From positions 669,780-733,779 of the forward strand of contig CM001167.1 in NCBI GenBank assembly GCA_000212915.1: a stretch of DNA of 64,000 nucleotides, read 5' to 3'. Made by a program: the position numbers and the translations under genes. Positions 53,136-61,951 of the stretch are shown here, piece by piece. Source of the stretch: Bacteroides coprosuis DSM 18011 (GTDB taxonomy: Bacteria > Bacteroidota > Bacteroidia > Bacteroidales > Bacteroidaceae). Position 1 is the stretch's first letter. The number at the start of each line of letters is the position of its first letter. The notes beneath the pieces were generated by a model that was not told the origin of the DNA, made no database searches, and saw only the letters and a list, made by a program, of their open reading frames with translations.

Positions 53136-56135
53136 ATGTTAAAGAAAATAATAACTATTGCTTTATTGTCAATAGTCGTATTTACAGGAAAGGCTCAAGT
53201 TGAGCCTTTTGTTTTAAATGGAAATCCTACAGAGATAGCAAAAAGAGAAGCTTGGGTAGATTCGGTATATAATCAAATGAGTTTGGAACAACGAGTCGGA
53301 CAATTATTTATTTTTACTATTGCTCCTCAAATGAATAAGCAGAATCAAGCACAGCTAAAGAAGGTTGTTCAAGATTATCATGTAGGAGGATTATTATTTT
53401 CAGGAGGGGAGGTAGCAAATCAAGTCAAACTTACTAATATGGCTCAGGAGTGGGCAGAGACTCCTCTGATGATTACTTTTGATGGGGAATGGGGTTTGGC
53501 TATGCGATTAAAGAATACACCTAAGTTTCCTAGGAATATGGTATTGGGTTCTATTACCGATGAAACACTACTTTATGCTTATGGCAAAGAAATGGGTAGA
53601 GAGTGTAGAGAAATGGGTGTTCATGTGAATTTTGCTCCTGTAGGAGATGTTAATGTGAATCCGAATAACCCAGTAATCAATACTCGTTCTTTTGGTGAAA
53701 ATCCTCAAAACGTAGCAAATAAAGTTATAGCTTATAGTAAAGGACTAGAAAGCCAAGATGTGTTATCTGTTACCAAACACTTTCCTGGTCATGGAGATAC
53801 TAATGTAGATTCTCATAAAGCTTTACCTATACTTCCTTTTGATAGAGCAAGGTTGGACTCGGTAGAACTTTATCCGTTTAAAGCCTTAATTGAGGCAAAA
53901 TTAGGCGGAGTAATGGTAGGGCACTTGGATGTTCCTGCTTTAGGGACCAAATCGGGAGAGCCTTCTTCTTTATCTTATTCTGTTGTTCAAAAAACATTGA
54001 AAGACTCATTGGGTTTTACTGGATTAGTCTTTACAGATGCCTTAGCAATGAAGGGTGCTGGATTACATGGGGGAGTTTGTTTGAAAGCTATTCAGGCTGG
54101 AAATGATATGTTGCTTACTCCACCTCAAATAAAAAGAGAGCTAAACTTGGTGGTTGAGGCTGTAAAAAAAGGTGTTTTACAAGAGAGAATTATCGAAGAG
54201 AAGTGTAAGAAAATTTTAACTTATAAATATGCTTTAGGACTAGATAAGCCTCAACGCATTCAACTCTCTGGATTAGACCAACGTATTAATACTCCCGAAG
54301 CTAAAGAGTTAATAAAGCAAATCGAATTGTCAGCGATTACTTTAATCAAAAATGTAGGAGCTACATTACCTCTACACCCTAGTATTAAAAAAGTGGCATT
54401 AGTTTATAGTGGATCTGCAGATGAATACAATACTTTATCTAACTCATTAGCGAGTGAATATACTGTTGATAAAATAGCTATTGATCCTTCTTTATCTGTG
54501 GCTTCAAGAAATTCTTTACTAAATAAGCTTGAAAAGTATGATCGAGTATTTGTTTGCTTGTCTGATAAAAACTTAGAGAGATATGATACATACTTTGAGG
54601 TTCTTCAAACTAATAGACCTTTAAGCTTTATCTTCTTTACAGGAGGGCAAAACTTACGTAAGATGGAAAAGAGTATTAAAAATGCTGAAGCAGCAATTTT
54701 AGCACATGCCAATGATACTCATATTCAAGAAGGTGTAAGCCAAGTATTACGTGGTACCCGAATAGCATCTGGAAGATTAGCAGTAAGTATTGGTGTAACC
54801 TATCCTGCAGGTACAGGAGTATTAAAAGTAGAAGAAGAAATTGAAGGTGATACTAAGTATTTAGCAGAAGATCTTGGATTTATCCCATCAGTTTTAGAAC
54901 AGATAGATTCTATTATGTTGGAATCTATCCAAGAAGGAGCATTTACAGGGGCACAAGTAGCCGTATTGAAAGATGGGCATTTTGCCTATCATAAATCTTT
55001 TGGCTCTTATACGGGGGATGGTTCTCACACAGTAAATAATGATAACTTTTTTGATTTGGCCTCATTATCAAAAACAACAGGTACTTTACTAGCTATAATG
55101 AAGCTATATGATAGTGGAAAGTTGAATTTATCCGATCGGATATCAGATTTTATCCCCGAATTGAAGAGTACAGATAAGCAAAATATAACGATTCAAGAAT
55201 TACTATTTCATGAGTCGGGAATGCCAGCAGGATTATCTGTCTATGATGAAATTATAGATAAAAAAAGCTTTGTAGGGTCACTATATAAGAATAAAAAAGA
55301 CGCTAAACATACAGTTAGATTGGGGTCAAGATTATGGGCTAATCCAAACTATAAGTTTGAAAAAGGGTTAGTATCCTCAGTGAAAACAGATAAACATACT
55401 CTTCAAGTGGCTGATAATTTATGGTTTGATTCATCTATTAAGGATCGTATGATGGAGGTGATTATGGATAAATCTCTTTTGAGTAAAAAGTATCGTTATA
55501 GTTGTCTTGGATTTATTTTATTACAGCGAGCAGTTGAAAATATATCTGGAATGAAGATGGATGAGTTCTTGGAGCAAAATTTTTATGAGCCCATGAAGCT
55601 TGAAATCATGTACAATCCTTTAACTAAAATAAATAAAGAACAAATAATACCCTCTAATGATGATCGTTTTTTTAGGAAAGAAGTCTTACAAGGTTATGTG
55701 CATGATGAAACTGCAGCATTATTAGGAGGAGTTTCTGGTAATGCAGGATTATTTGGTAGATCAGAAGATGTAGCTCGTGTTTACCAAATGCTTTTGGATG
55801 GGGGAGTTTATCAGGGAAAAAGATATTTAGGTGAAAGCACCTGTAAGTTGTTTACAACGAAAAAATCAAAAATTAGTAGGAGAGGGCTAGGTTTTGATAA
55901 GCCTAATTCCATAAAAGGACAATCTAGTCCATGTAGTGAATCTACTCCTTTGGAAACTTTTGGTCATACTGGTTTTACTGGTACTTGTGCCTGGGCAGAT
56001 CCTGTTCATAATTTAGTTTATGTTTTCTTGAGTAACCGTATTTATCCCTCGGTATGGCCTAATAAATTATCTTCTTTGGAAGTAAGAGAGAAAGTACAAG
56101 AAATAATATATCAATCGTTAAAAGAAGAGATATAG
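53136..56135 (+). CDS. GH3 beta-N-acetylglucosaminidase fused to a beta-lactamase-like serine hydrolase
   Basis: A 999-aa exported protein (signal peptide to about residue 20). Residues about 30-380 form a GH3 domain close to NagZ: KHFPGHGDTNVDSH near 210-223 and the nucleophile Asp301 in VFTDALAMKG. A GH3 C-terminal domain follows to about 560. The region from about 595 to 999 is a class-C/DD-peptidase-like serine hydrolase with S643-L-S-K646 and HTG in FGHTGFTG; the usual YxN is YSC (KYRYSCLGF). It is likely to act on peptidoglycan fragments, with both halves on a muropeptide. Confidence 0.9.
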   Translation: MLKKIITIALLSIVVFTGKAQVEPFVLNGNPTEIAKREAWVDSVYNQMSLEQRVGQLFIFTIAPQMNKQNQAQLKKVVQDYHVGGLLFSGGEVANQVKLTNMAQEWAETPLMITFDGEWGLAMRLKNTPKFPRNMVLGSITDETLLYAYGKEMGRECREMGVHVNFAPVGDVNVNPNNPVINTRSFGENPQNVANKVIAYSKGLESQDVLSVTKHFPGHGDTNVDSHKALPILPFDRARLDSVELYPFKALIEAKLGGVMVGHLDVPALGTKSGEPSSLSYSVVQKTLKDSLGFTGLVFTDALAMKGAGLHGGVCLKAIQAGNDMLLTPPQIKRELNLVVEAVKKGVLQERIIEEKCKKILTYKYALGLDKPQRIQLSGLDQRINTPEAKELIKQIELSAITLIKNVGATLPLHPSIKKVALVYSGSADEYNTLSNSLASEYTVDKIAIDPSLSVASRNSLLNKLEKYDRVFVCLSDKNLERYDTYFEVLQTNRPLSFIFFTGGQNLRKMEKSIKNAEAAILAHANDTHIQEGVSQVLRGTRIASGRLAVSIGVTYPAGTGVLKVEEEIEGDTKYLAEDLGFIPSVLEQIDSIMLESIQEGAFTGAQVAVLKDGHFAYHKSFGSYTGDGSHTVNNDNFFDLASLSKTTGTLLAIMKLYDSGKLNLSDRISDFIPELKSTDKQNITIQELLFHESGMPAGLSVYDEIIDKKSFVGSLYKNKKDAKHTVRLGSRLWANPNYKFEKGLVSSVKTDKHTLQVADNLWFDSSIKDRMMEVIMDKSLLSKKYRYSCLGFILLQRAVENISGMKMDEFLEQNFYEPMKLEIMYNPLTKINKEQIIPSNDDRFFRKEVLQGYVHDETAALLGGVSGNAGLFGRSEDVARVYQMLLDGGVYQGKRYLGESTCKLFTTKKSKISRRGLGFDKPNSIKGQSSPCSESTPLETFGHTGFTGTCAWADPVHNLVYVFLSNRIYPSVWPNKLSSLEVREKVQEIIYQSLKEEI

Positions 56136-56142
56136 ATTGAAT

Positions 56143-56180
56143 AAAACAAGAAAAGCAGCGATCGCTGCTTTTCTTGTTTT
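56143..56180. terminator. Bidirectional terminator between the GH3 fusion and the marR gene
   Basis: A 38-base perfect palindrome (AACAAGAAAAGCAGCGATCG and its complement) with A and T runs at either end, between convergent genes. Confidence 0.9.
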
Positions 56181-56188
56181 CCTATATC

Positions 56189-56542
56189 CTATTTAAATAG
56201 AGGCTTTATTAGTTGGGGTATTTCAATATTATCTGCTAGAATCTTTTTAAGGAGCTTTTGCCCATTCTCTGTAAGGCTAAAAAACATTTGTCGTTTATCT
56301 TCTTTTCCAAGACTTCTAACGATAAGTCCTTTATCTTCTATACCGCCTATTATTTTAGAAGTATGAGCAGGTTTTAACTCAGTACGCTCAGATAGGGCTG
56401 AAGATGTCATTTCTGAATCAGCCTCTTTTAAAGAACATAATATCATGGCTTCGTTAAGAGTTACCCCGTATGCTGTCTCAAAAGAGTTTTCAAATTCCGA
56501 TAGCGCCTTATACAGGTCTCTCATAACGCATATTGTTTTCAT
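56189..56542 (-). CDS. MarR-family transcriptional regulator
   Basis: A 117-aa winged-helix regulator, on the short side for MarR. The DNA-binding part is SALSERTELKPAHTSKIIGGIEDKGLIVR (residues about 49-77), with the wing KEDKRQMFFSLTENGQKLLKK. There is no extra sensor domain, but a cysteine pair (C5 and C31) could sense oxidants. It is 12 bases downstream of the sulfur-transfer oxidoreductase gene, in the same direction, so it may be the operon's own regulator. Confidence 0.85.
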   Translation of the reverse strand: MKTICVMRDLYKALSEFENSFETAYGVTLNEAMILCSLKEADSEMTSSALSERTELKPAHTSKIIGGIEDKGLIVRSLGKEDKRQMFFSLTENGQKLLKKILADNIEIPQLIKPLFK

Positions 56543-56554
56543 ATTCCTTTCTTT

Positions 56555-59005
56555 TTAGATGAATAAATTACCATTGGCTTGATCGGCTCGCTCCATATAG
56601 GTTGCTACTCCACCAATAGTTACTTCTGGTAAAAGTTCTTCTTTATCAACTCCCATTACGTCCATAGACATTTGACAAGCAATAAATTCTACTCCAGACA
56701 TAAGAGCCTGTCTGCGTAAAGATTCTAAGGAGTCAATGTTTTTTGACTTCATAACGTAACGCATCATTTTACGTCCCATACCACCCATATTCATTTGAGA
56801 TAACTTCAGTTTTTTAGAGTCTGAAGGCATCATCATGCTAAACATTCTACTGATTAAATCTTTCTTAAGTTTTGGTTTATTAGCTCTCTTAATAACATTT
56901 AATCCCCAGAAAGTGAAAAATATGGTAACTTTTTGTCCTGTGGCTGCGGCTCCATTTGCCAAAATAAATGTAGCAAGGGCCTTGTCTAAATTATCGCTGA
57001 ACATGATGAATGTTTTACCTTTAGGCGAAGATACAGCTTTTGCACTATTTGAATCTTCTGGGGAACTCTTTTTTATTAAAATAGTGTGTTTCCCTTTTTC
57101 TGAATTCTTACTGATGAATTGATTTCCAGTAGATCCGCACCAAGCTTCAGCATCTCTAGCAAAAGCAGGATCAGTAGATGTGATTTGTATGCATTGGTTG
57201 GGTTCAATTTCATCAATGCTTTGTTTCAATTTCATAATTGGACCTGGACATTGAAGACCACAAGCATCAATTTTTATTGTTTCTGAAGGAATTGTGTTTT
57301 CTTTTATTTCGTTTGCACGTATGCTATTATTTGAACTATCATTCTTTTTGGGAGCTGTATCCATTGTTGCAGCCTTGTAGATCTTTGTACCACCACTCAG
57401 GCTATACATATTGGTAAATCCTTGTCCCGCTAGTAATCGATAAGCAAGATAACCTCTCAAGCCAACAGCACAGAATAAATAAACATCCTTATCTTTAGGA
57501 ATGTCATTTAACCTATTTCTCATATCATCGAGAGGGATATTTAAAGACCCCGGTAGTGTACTTACAGCACATTCTGCTTCAGTACATACATCGACTAATA
57601 CCACTTTATTTAAATCAGTGTTTTTTAGATCTCTCCAAGTGACTATTTTAAGTTTGCCTTTCAGAATGTTTTCAGCCGTGTATCCTGCTATTGCAACTGG
57701 ATCTTTTGCAGAAGAGAAAGGAGGAGCATAAGCATGTTCTACCGCCATTAAATCATATATCGTTCCTTGGTGTTTGATAATAAGTGCTATTTGATCTATT
57801 CTTTTATCTACACCATCATAGCCTACTATTTGTGCTCCATATAATTTCCCATCTTTAGGAGAGAATGTTATTTTGATACTTAAAGGTAGTGCATCTGGGT
57901 AGTATCCTGCATGTGAGCTGCCATGAGTTGTAGATGAAAGATATTCTATACCTTCTTGTTTTAATCTTTTTGCTGGCAACCCTGTAGAGGCTACTGTTAA
58001 GTCGAAGACTTTAGCTATTGCTGTACCTATAGCACCTTCATACTCTCTATTATCTCCAAGAATATTATCTCCAGCAATTCTACCTTGTCTATTGGCTGGT
58101 CCTGCAAGATAATTTAACCAGGGTTTACCTGTGATAGGATGTGGAAATTCAATGGCATCACCGATAGCATAAATATCTTTATCTGACGTTTGAAGTTGTT
58201 TGTTGACTTTAATTCCACCTGTCGTTCCAAGTTCTAAATTAGCTTCTTTAGCTAGAGTTGTAAGAGGACGAACACCTATAGATAAAATTACTAAATCTGT
58301 TTGTAGTTGTTTTCCACTTTTAAAGTTTACTATAAGTCCTGCATCCTTTTTCTCAAAGGAAGTTACAGCCTCCTTCAAATAGAGATCAACATCTTTTTCT
58401 AATAAGTGTTGATGTACAAGAGAAGCCATAGAAAAATCAATAGGCGCCATTACTTGGTCAGCCATTTCTACAATTGAAACTTTTGCTCCAGCTTCTTGTA
58501 AATTTTCAGCCATTTCTAAACCAATAAAACCACCTCCTATAACTACAGCATTTTTTACATTTCTATTATCAATAAAGGCTTTTATTTGGTCGGTGTCATT
58601 TACATTTCGAAGAGTAAATATGCCTTCGCTATCAATGCCAGGCAAAGGAGGTTTAACGGGTGTTGCACCAGTTGAGATAAGTAATTTATCATAGGATTCT
58701 TCATAAGAGCTTCCATCATCTTTTTTGATTTGAATGGTTTTGTCTTCTTTGTTAATATGTATAACCTCACTATTAGTGCGCACATCAATATTAAATCTGT
58801 TTCCGAATGATTCAGGTGTTTGCACAAATAGCCTATCTCTATCAGTAATTACTCCTCCTATATAATAAGGTAATCCACAATTGGCATATGAAATGTATTG
58901 CCCTTTTTCCAAAAGGATAATTTCTACTTTCTCGTTGTTTCGTCTAATTCTTGCTGCAGTAGTAGCTCCACCTGCAACTCCTCCGATAATTACAATTTTA
59001 CTCAT
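56555..59005 (-). CDS. CoA-disulfide-reductase-like flavoprotein fused to rhodanese, TusA and DsrE domains
   Basis: An 816-aa cytoplasmic multidomain protein. Residues 1-450: pyridine nucleotide-disulphide oxidoreductase of the CoADR/NoxA type with IIGGVAGGATTAARIRR (6-22) and the active-site Cys43 (ANCGLPYYIGG). Residues about 455-545: rhodanese with C512 (CAVGLRG loop). About 575-645: TusA/SirA-like, C582-GLQ-C586-PGP. About 665-816: DsrE/F-like, the MMMPSD-rich part included. The joined chain looks like a persulfide relay from a flavoprotein via rhodanese and TusA to DsrE. It is divergent from the lactate permease. Confidence 0.9.
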   Translation of the reverse strand: MSKIVIIGGVAGGATTAARIRRNNEKVEIILLEKGQYISYANCGLPYYIGGVITDRDRLFVQTPESFGNRFNIDVRTNSEVIHINKEDKTIQIKKDDGSSYEESYDKLLISTGATPVKPPLPGIDSEGIFTLRNVNDTDQIKAFIDNRNVKNAVVIGGGFIGLEMAENLQEAGAKVSIVEMADQVMAPIDFSMASLVHQHLLEKDVDLYLKEAVTSFEKKDAGLIVNFKSGKQLQTDLVILSIGVRPLTTLAKEANLELGTTGGIKVNKQLQTSDKDIYAIGDAIEFPHPITGKPWLNYLAGPANRQGRIAGDNILGDNREYEGAIGTAIAKVFDLTVASTGLPAKRLKQEGIEYLSSTTHGSSHAGYYPDALPLSIKITFSPKDGKLYGAQIVGYDGVDKRIDQIALIIKHQGTIYDLMAVEHAYAPPFSSAKDPVAIAGYTAENILKGKLKIVTWRDLKNTDLNKVVLVDVCTEAECAVSTLPGSLNIPLDDMRNRLNDIPKDKDVYLFCAVGLRGYLAYRLLAGQGFTNMYSLSGGTKIYKAATMDTAPKKNDSSNNSIRANEIKENTIPSETIKIDACGLQCPGPIMKLKQSIDEIEPNQCIQITSTDPAFARDAEAWCGSTGNQFISKNSEKGKHTILIKKSSPEDSNSAKAVSSPKGKTFIMFSDNLDKALATFILANGAAATGQKVTIFFTFWGLNVIKRANKPKLKKDLISRMFSMMMPSDSKKLKLSQMNMGGMGRKMMRYVMKSKNIDSLESLRRQALMSGVEFIACQMSMDVMGVDKEELLPEVTIGGVATYMERADQANGNLFI

Positions 59006-59298
59006 TATTATTCTTTGTTATAAATAGTTTCCTAAGGAAATAACATTTACTGTGTAGTAAAGGTTCATTTTTTACGAGAAAAAGTTTGAAAGGACCGTGA
59101 AAACAAATCAATATTTGTATATTGGAGAAATATTTCTGTAAGTAATTATGAAAGGCTGTTGTTTGCTATAAAGTTGCATAAATTCTGTATTTATGTGCAT
59201 TACAGCATAGATAGTAAATAGAGGATATGCGGTATAGTGATTAATAATTACTTATGAAATAATAATTAACCTTTTATTTTTTATCTAAATTCAATACG
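59006..59298. promoter_or_regulatory. Divergent promoter region of the sulfur oxidoreductase and lactate permease genes
   Basis: A 293-base gap between two divergent genes. I see an interrupted dyad, TGCATAAAT (59175-59183) and ATTTATGTGCA (59189-59199), which could be an operator for the MarR protein or a CRP-type factor. No clean TTTG/TAnnTTTG pair was found. Confidence 0.35.
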
Positions 59299-60903
59299 AT
59301 GAATACTATGTTATTAACCGCTGCACAAGACATGATGCTCAATGTAAATTGGCTAGATGTGTTGATGGCAGTAATTCCTGTTTTACTCTTAATTATTTTA
59401 TTGGGGGTGATGAAAGTGTCTGGAGACAAAAGTGCTGTGCTTACATTGGTGGCTACTATTATTATTGGAATAGTAGGTTTTAAATTCCCTATTGCTGATA
59501 CAGGACTTGCAGTATGGTATGGCATACTTAAAGCTATTTTCCCTATTCTTATTATTATTGTGATGGCTATTTTTAGTTACCAAATATTGGTTTATACTAA
59601 AAAAATGGAAATCATAAAGAGTCAATTTACCTCTATCTCGTCTGATAAATGTATTCAAGTATTGTTGTTGACTTGGGGCTTTGGGGGGTTACTCGAAGGT
59701 ATGGCTGGGTTTGGTACTGCTGTAGCTATCCCTGCTGCTATTCTTATTAGTTTGGGTTTTAAACCCGTGTTTGCAGCTGTTGTCAGTTTGATAGCGAATA
59801 GTGTTGCTACTGGATTTGGGGCAGTAGGAACTCCCGTAATTGTGTTGGCACAGCAAGCTGGCGTAGAAAGTATTCAAACTTTAAGTACACAGATTGTAGT
59901 TCAGCTATCTCCATTAATGTTTATCATTCCATTTATTTTATTATTTATGACAGACTCTCGAATGAAGTCAGTCCCTCGTCATATTATATTAAGTATATTG
60001 GTTGGTGGAGTTTCTTTATTTGTACAATATATAGCTGCTAGGCATATGGGAGCAGAGACTCCTGCTATCTTAGGAAGTATAGCTTCTATTATAGTTATAA
60101 TCGCTTATGCTAAACTCTTCCCTACAAAAGAAGATAAAGAGAATAAAAGAGAGAAGGAACACTTTACTTCTAGTCAGATTCTTAAAGCATGGAGTGTTTA
60201 TGGCTTGATTCTTTTACTTGTAATATTAACAAGTCCAATACTACCATTTAGAGCTTCACTAATGGAAATGGTAAGTACTACTTGGACATTCTCTATATTT
60301 GATTCTACAGCTGGTGAGGCACTGAATAGATCTCTTTCTGTTTATTGGTTGGTAGATACAGGTGTACTATTATTCTTAGGTTCTATAATAGGAGGTTTAA
60401 TTCAAGGAGCTTCTATAGGTGAACTATTCAAATTACTGGGTAAGGTGTTAAAGATGCAATATAAAACTATTATTACTGTTTGTTCTTTGATTGCCCTATC
60501 CTCTATTATGGATTTCTGCGGCATGATAGGTGTTCTTGGTATTGCACTAGCTACCTTAACAGGTCCTCTATATCCATTATTTGCTCCAACAGTAGGTTGT
60601 TTAGGTACATTCCTTACAGGTAGTGATACTTCTTCAAACATCCTATTTGGTAAGTTACAAGCTTCAGTAGCTCATGCCACAGGTGCTGATCCTAGTTGGT
60701 TGGCTGCAGCCAATACAGCAGGAGCAACAGGTGGCAAAATTATATCACCACAAAGTATCGCTGTGGCTACTTCTGCATGTGGTCAGCAAGGTCAAGAAGG
60801 TGCAATTATGAAGAAGGCTATTCCTTTTGCTTTAATCTACATTGTTGTAGCAGGGCTTATGGTGTACTTCGTTCCTAAAATTGTAGGAGCTGTTGTTTTT
60901 TAA
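59299..60903 (+). CDS. L-lactate permease family transporter
   Basis: A 534-aa LctP-family membrane protein with about 12 predicted helices and little soluble sequence. The family features TWGFGGLLEGMAGFGTAVAIPAAILISLGF (near residue 128-157) and NSVATGFGAVGTPV (near 170) are visible, and the C-terminal NTAGATGGKIISPQSIAVATSACG lies around 469-492. It probably imports lactate (or a related 2-hydroxyacid) with protons or sodium. The divergent flavoprotein suggests a link with redox metabolism, which is inferred. Confidence 0.88.
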   Translation: MNTMLLTAAQDMMLNVNWLDVLMAVIPVLLLIILLGVMKVSGDKSAVLTLVATIIIGIVGFKFPIADTGLAVWYGILKAIFPILIIIVMAIFSYQILVYTKKMEIIKSQFTSISSDKCIQVLLLTWGFGGLLEGMAGFGTAVAIPAAILISLGFKPVFAAVVSLIANSVATGFGAVGTPVIVLAQQAGVESIQTLSTQIVVQLSPLMFIIPFILLFMTDSRMKSVPRHIILSILVGGVSLFVQYIAARHMGAETPAILGSIASIIVIIAYAKLFPTKEDKENKREKEHFTSSQILKAWSVYGLILLLVILTSPILPFRASLMEMVSTTWTFSIFDSTAGEALNRSLSVYWLVDTGVLLFLGSIIGGLIQGASIGELFKLLGKVLKMQYKTIITVCSLIALSSIMDFCGMIGVLGIALATLTGPLYPLFAPTVGCLGTFLTGSDTSSNILFGKLQASVAHATGADPSWLAAANTAGATGGKIISPQSIAVATSACGQQGQEGAIMKKAIPFALIYIVVAGLMVYFVPKIVGAVVF

Positions 60904-60931
60904 TTTAATAAAGATTTTAATATTTGGTATA

Positions 60932-60965
60932 AAGAAGGCTGTCACGTGACAGCCTTCTTGTTTTG
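60932..60965 (+). terminator. Terminator after the lactate permease gene
   Basis: A perfect palindrome, AAGAAGGCTGTCAC joined to GTGACAGCCTTCTT, followed by GTTTTG. Confidence 0.85.
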
Positions 60966-60986
60966 TATATGTTTGATCTTTGAATT

Positions 60987-61280
60987 TCAACTATCACAAA
61001 GGTTACTATTATAAGGGTCTTCATTTATCCAATTTCCTTGTACTATTTTTAAATAAGTAGAATCAACTCCTCTAATACATGCAAAAGTACCAAGGATTGA
61101 ATTTTGTTCTCTACAAATAAAACAGTTTTGATTGTTTATGTCGTTTAAGAGCACTTCTTGAGATGGATAATTATCTTGCCACTGGGAAGAATTACCCATT
61201 TTCTTCATTTCAGCTCTTGCAAAAGAAAATATTTCTAGGATAATTTGTAAATCTTGAACTGTAGCTAATTCTATTGTCAT
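60987..61280 (-). pseudogene. C-terminally truncated GNAT acetyltransferase
   Basis: The 97-aa frame begins like a full GNAT protein (IELATVQDLQIILEIFSFARAEMKKMG) and has part of the second core strand (SILGTFACIRGVDSTYLKIVQGNW), but ends soon after at NLCDS, before the acyl-CoA-binding loop. GNAT proteins are normally 150-180 aa. The region past the stop belongs to the terminator of the permease gene, so the rest is missing. It is probably inactive. Confidence 0.75.
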
Positions 61281-61410
61281 GACTTTTATTTCTAAAGTAT
61301 TTAAATAATCATAGATAGAGCAAATTTATAAGTTTTGAATTGAGTTCAAGAGTTATTTGTTAAGATTTTAAGAGAATAGAGTTACATTTCAATACTAGTA
61401 TGATATTAGC
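61281..61410. other. Intergenic sequence left of the third repeat array
   Basis: AT-rich, with no gene or strong hairpin. It would hold the promoter of the truncated GNAT gene, but no consensus is evident. Confidence 0.4.
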
Positions 61411-61489
61411 ATATCGGTGTCATCGCATCTGCATATCGGTGTCATCGCATCTGCATGTCGGTGTCATCGTATCATCATGTCGGTGTCAT
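61411..61489 (+). repeat. 22-bp phased repeat array, locus 3 (4 units)
   Basis: Cores start at 61411 (ATATCGGTGTCAT), 61433 (same), 61455 (ATGTCGGTGTCAT) and 61477 (same), all forward and exactly 22 bp apart. The first two spacers are identical (CGCATCTGC), the third is CGTATCATC. Here the units are in one direction, so no long hairpin forms, unlike at the other two loci. Confidence 0.95.
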
Positions 61490-61625
61490 GATAGTACTCT
61501 GTCTGGATTTAAAAAATAGTTTTATTTATGCAAAAGTATGAATCAGAACTCCAATTTATATGTATGAATATATTATGAGTAGCTCTGAAATAGGCTGTAA
61601 TGAAATATCTCAATTTTGGAGAATA

Positions 61626-61660
61626 AAAAAAGAGAGTTGTTAGACACACAACTCTCTTTT
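61626..61660 (-). terminator. Terminator after tRNA-Met
   Basis: Minus strand: AAAGAGAGTTGT, short loop, ACAACTCTCTTTTTTT. It lies just beyond the 3' end of the tRNA. Confidence 0.85.
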
Positions 61661-61666
61661 CTTTTG

Positions 61667-61740
61667 TAGCGGGACCGAGACTTGAACTCGGGACCTCATG
61701 ATTATGAATCATGCGCTCTAACCTGCTGAGCTATCCCGCC
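61667..61740 (-). tRNA. tRNA-Met (CAT), elongator type
   Basis: Minus strand, 74 bases. Acceptor GGCGGGA paired with TCCCGCT (G-U first pair), D-arm TAGCTCAGCAGGTTAGAGC, anticodon arm GCATGATTCATAATCATG with anticodon CAT, T-arm GGTCCCGAGTTCAAG. The A1-type mismatch typical of initiator tRNA is absent. An Ile2 tRNA, whose CAT is modified to lysidine, is the only alternative. Confidence 0.93.
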
Positions 61741-61765
61741 ATCACTTATTTCGTGATTGCGAGTG

Positions 61766-61796
61766 CAAATATAGAGCTTTAATTTTTACTCGCAAA
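61766..61796 (-). promoter_or_regulatory. Promoter of tRNA-Met
   Basis: Minus strand: TTTG (complement of 61793-61796), 19 bases, TATATTTG (complement of 61766-61773). Exact consensus. Confidence 0.85.
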
Positions 61797-61951
61797 AAAA
61801 TACGCCTGTTTTTTTAAAACTTTTTGTTTATATCATTTGTCAATGGATTTTCAACTTGTTAAATAACTCCGATGGTTACTTATTTAGATGTATTTATTCT
61901 ATATTCGCAAAAAGTAGTTATATTACTATTTACAATCACAACAATAATACT

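Noticed and set aside
61856-61951. 32-residue N-terminal extension of the START-like protein
   Set aside because: It begins with TTG, is unlike the family, and the ATG at 61952 starts with the conserved MARKKIHLEYIL.
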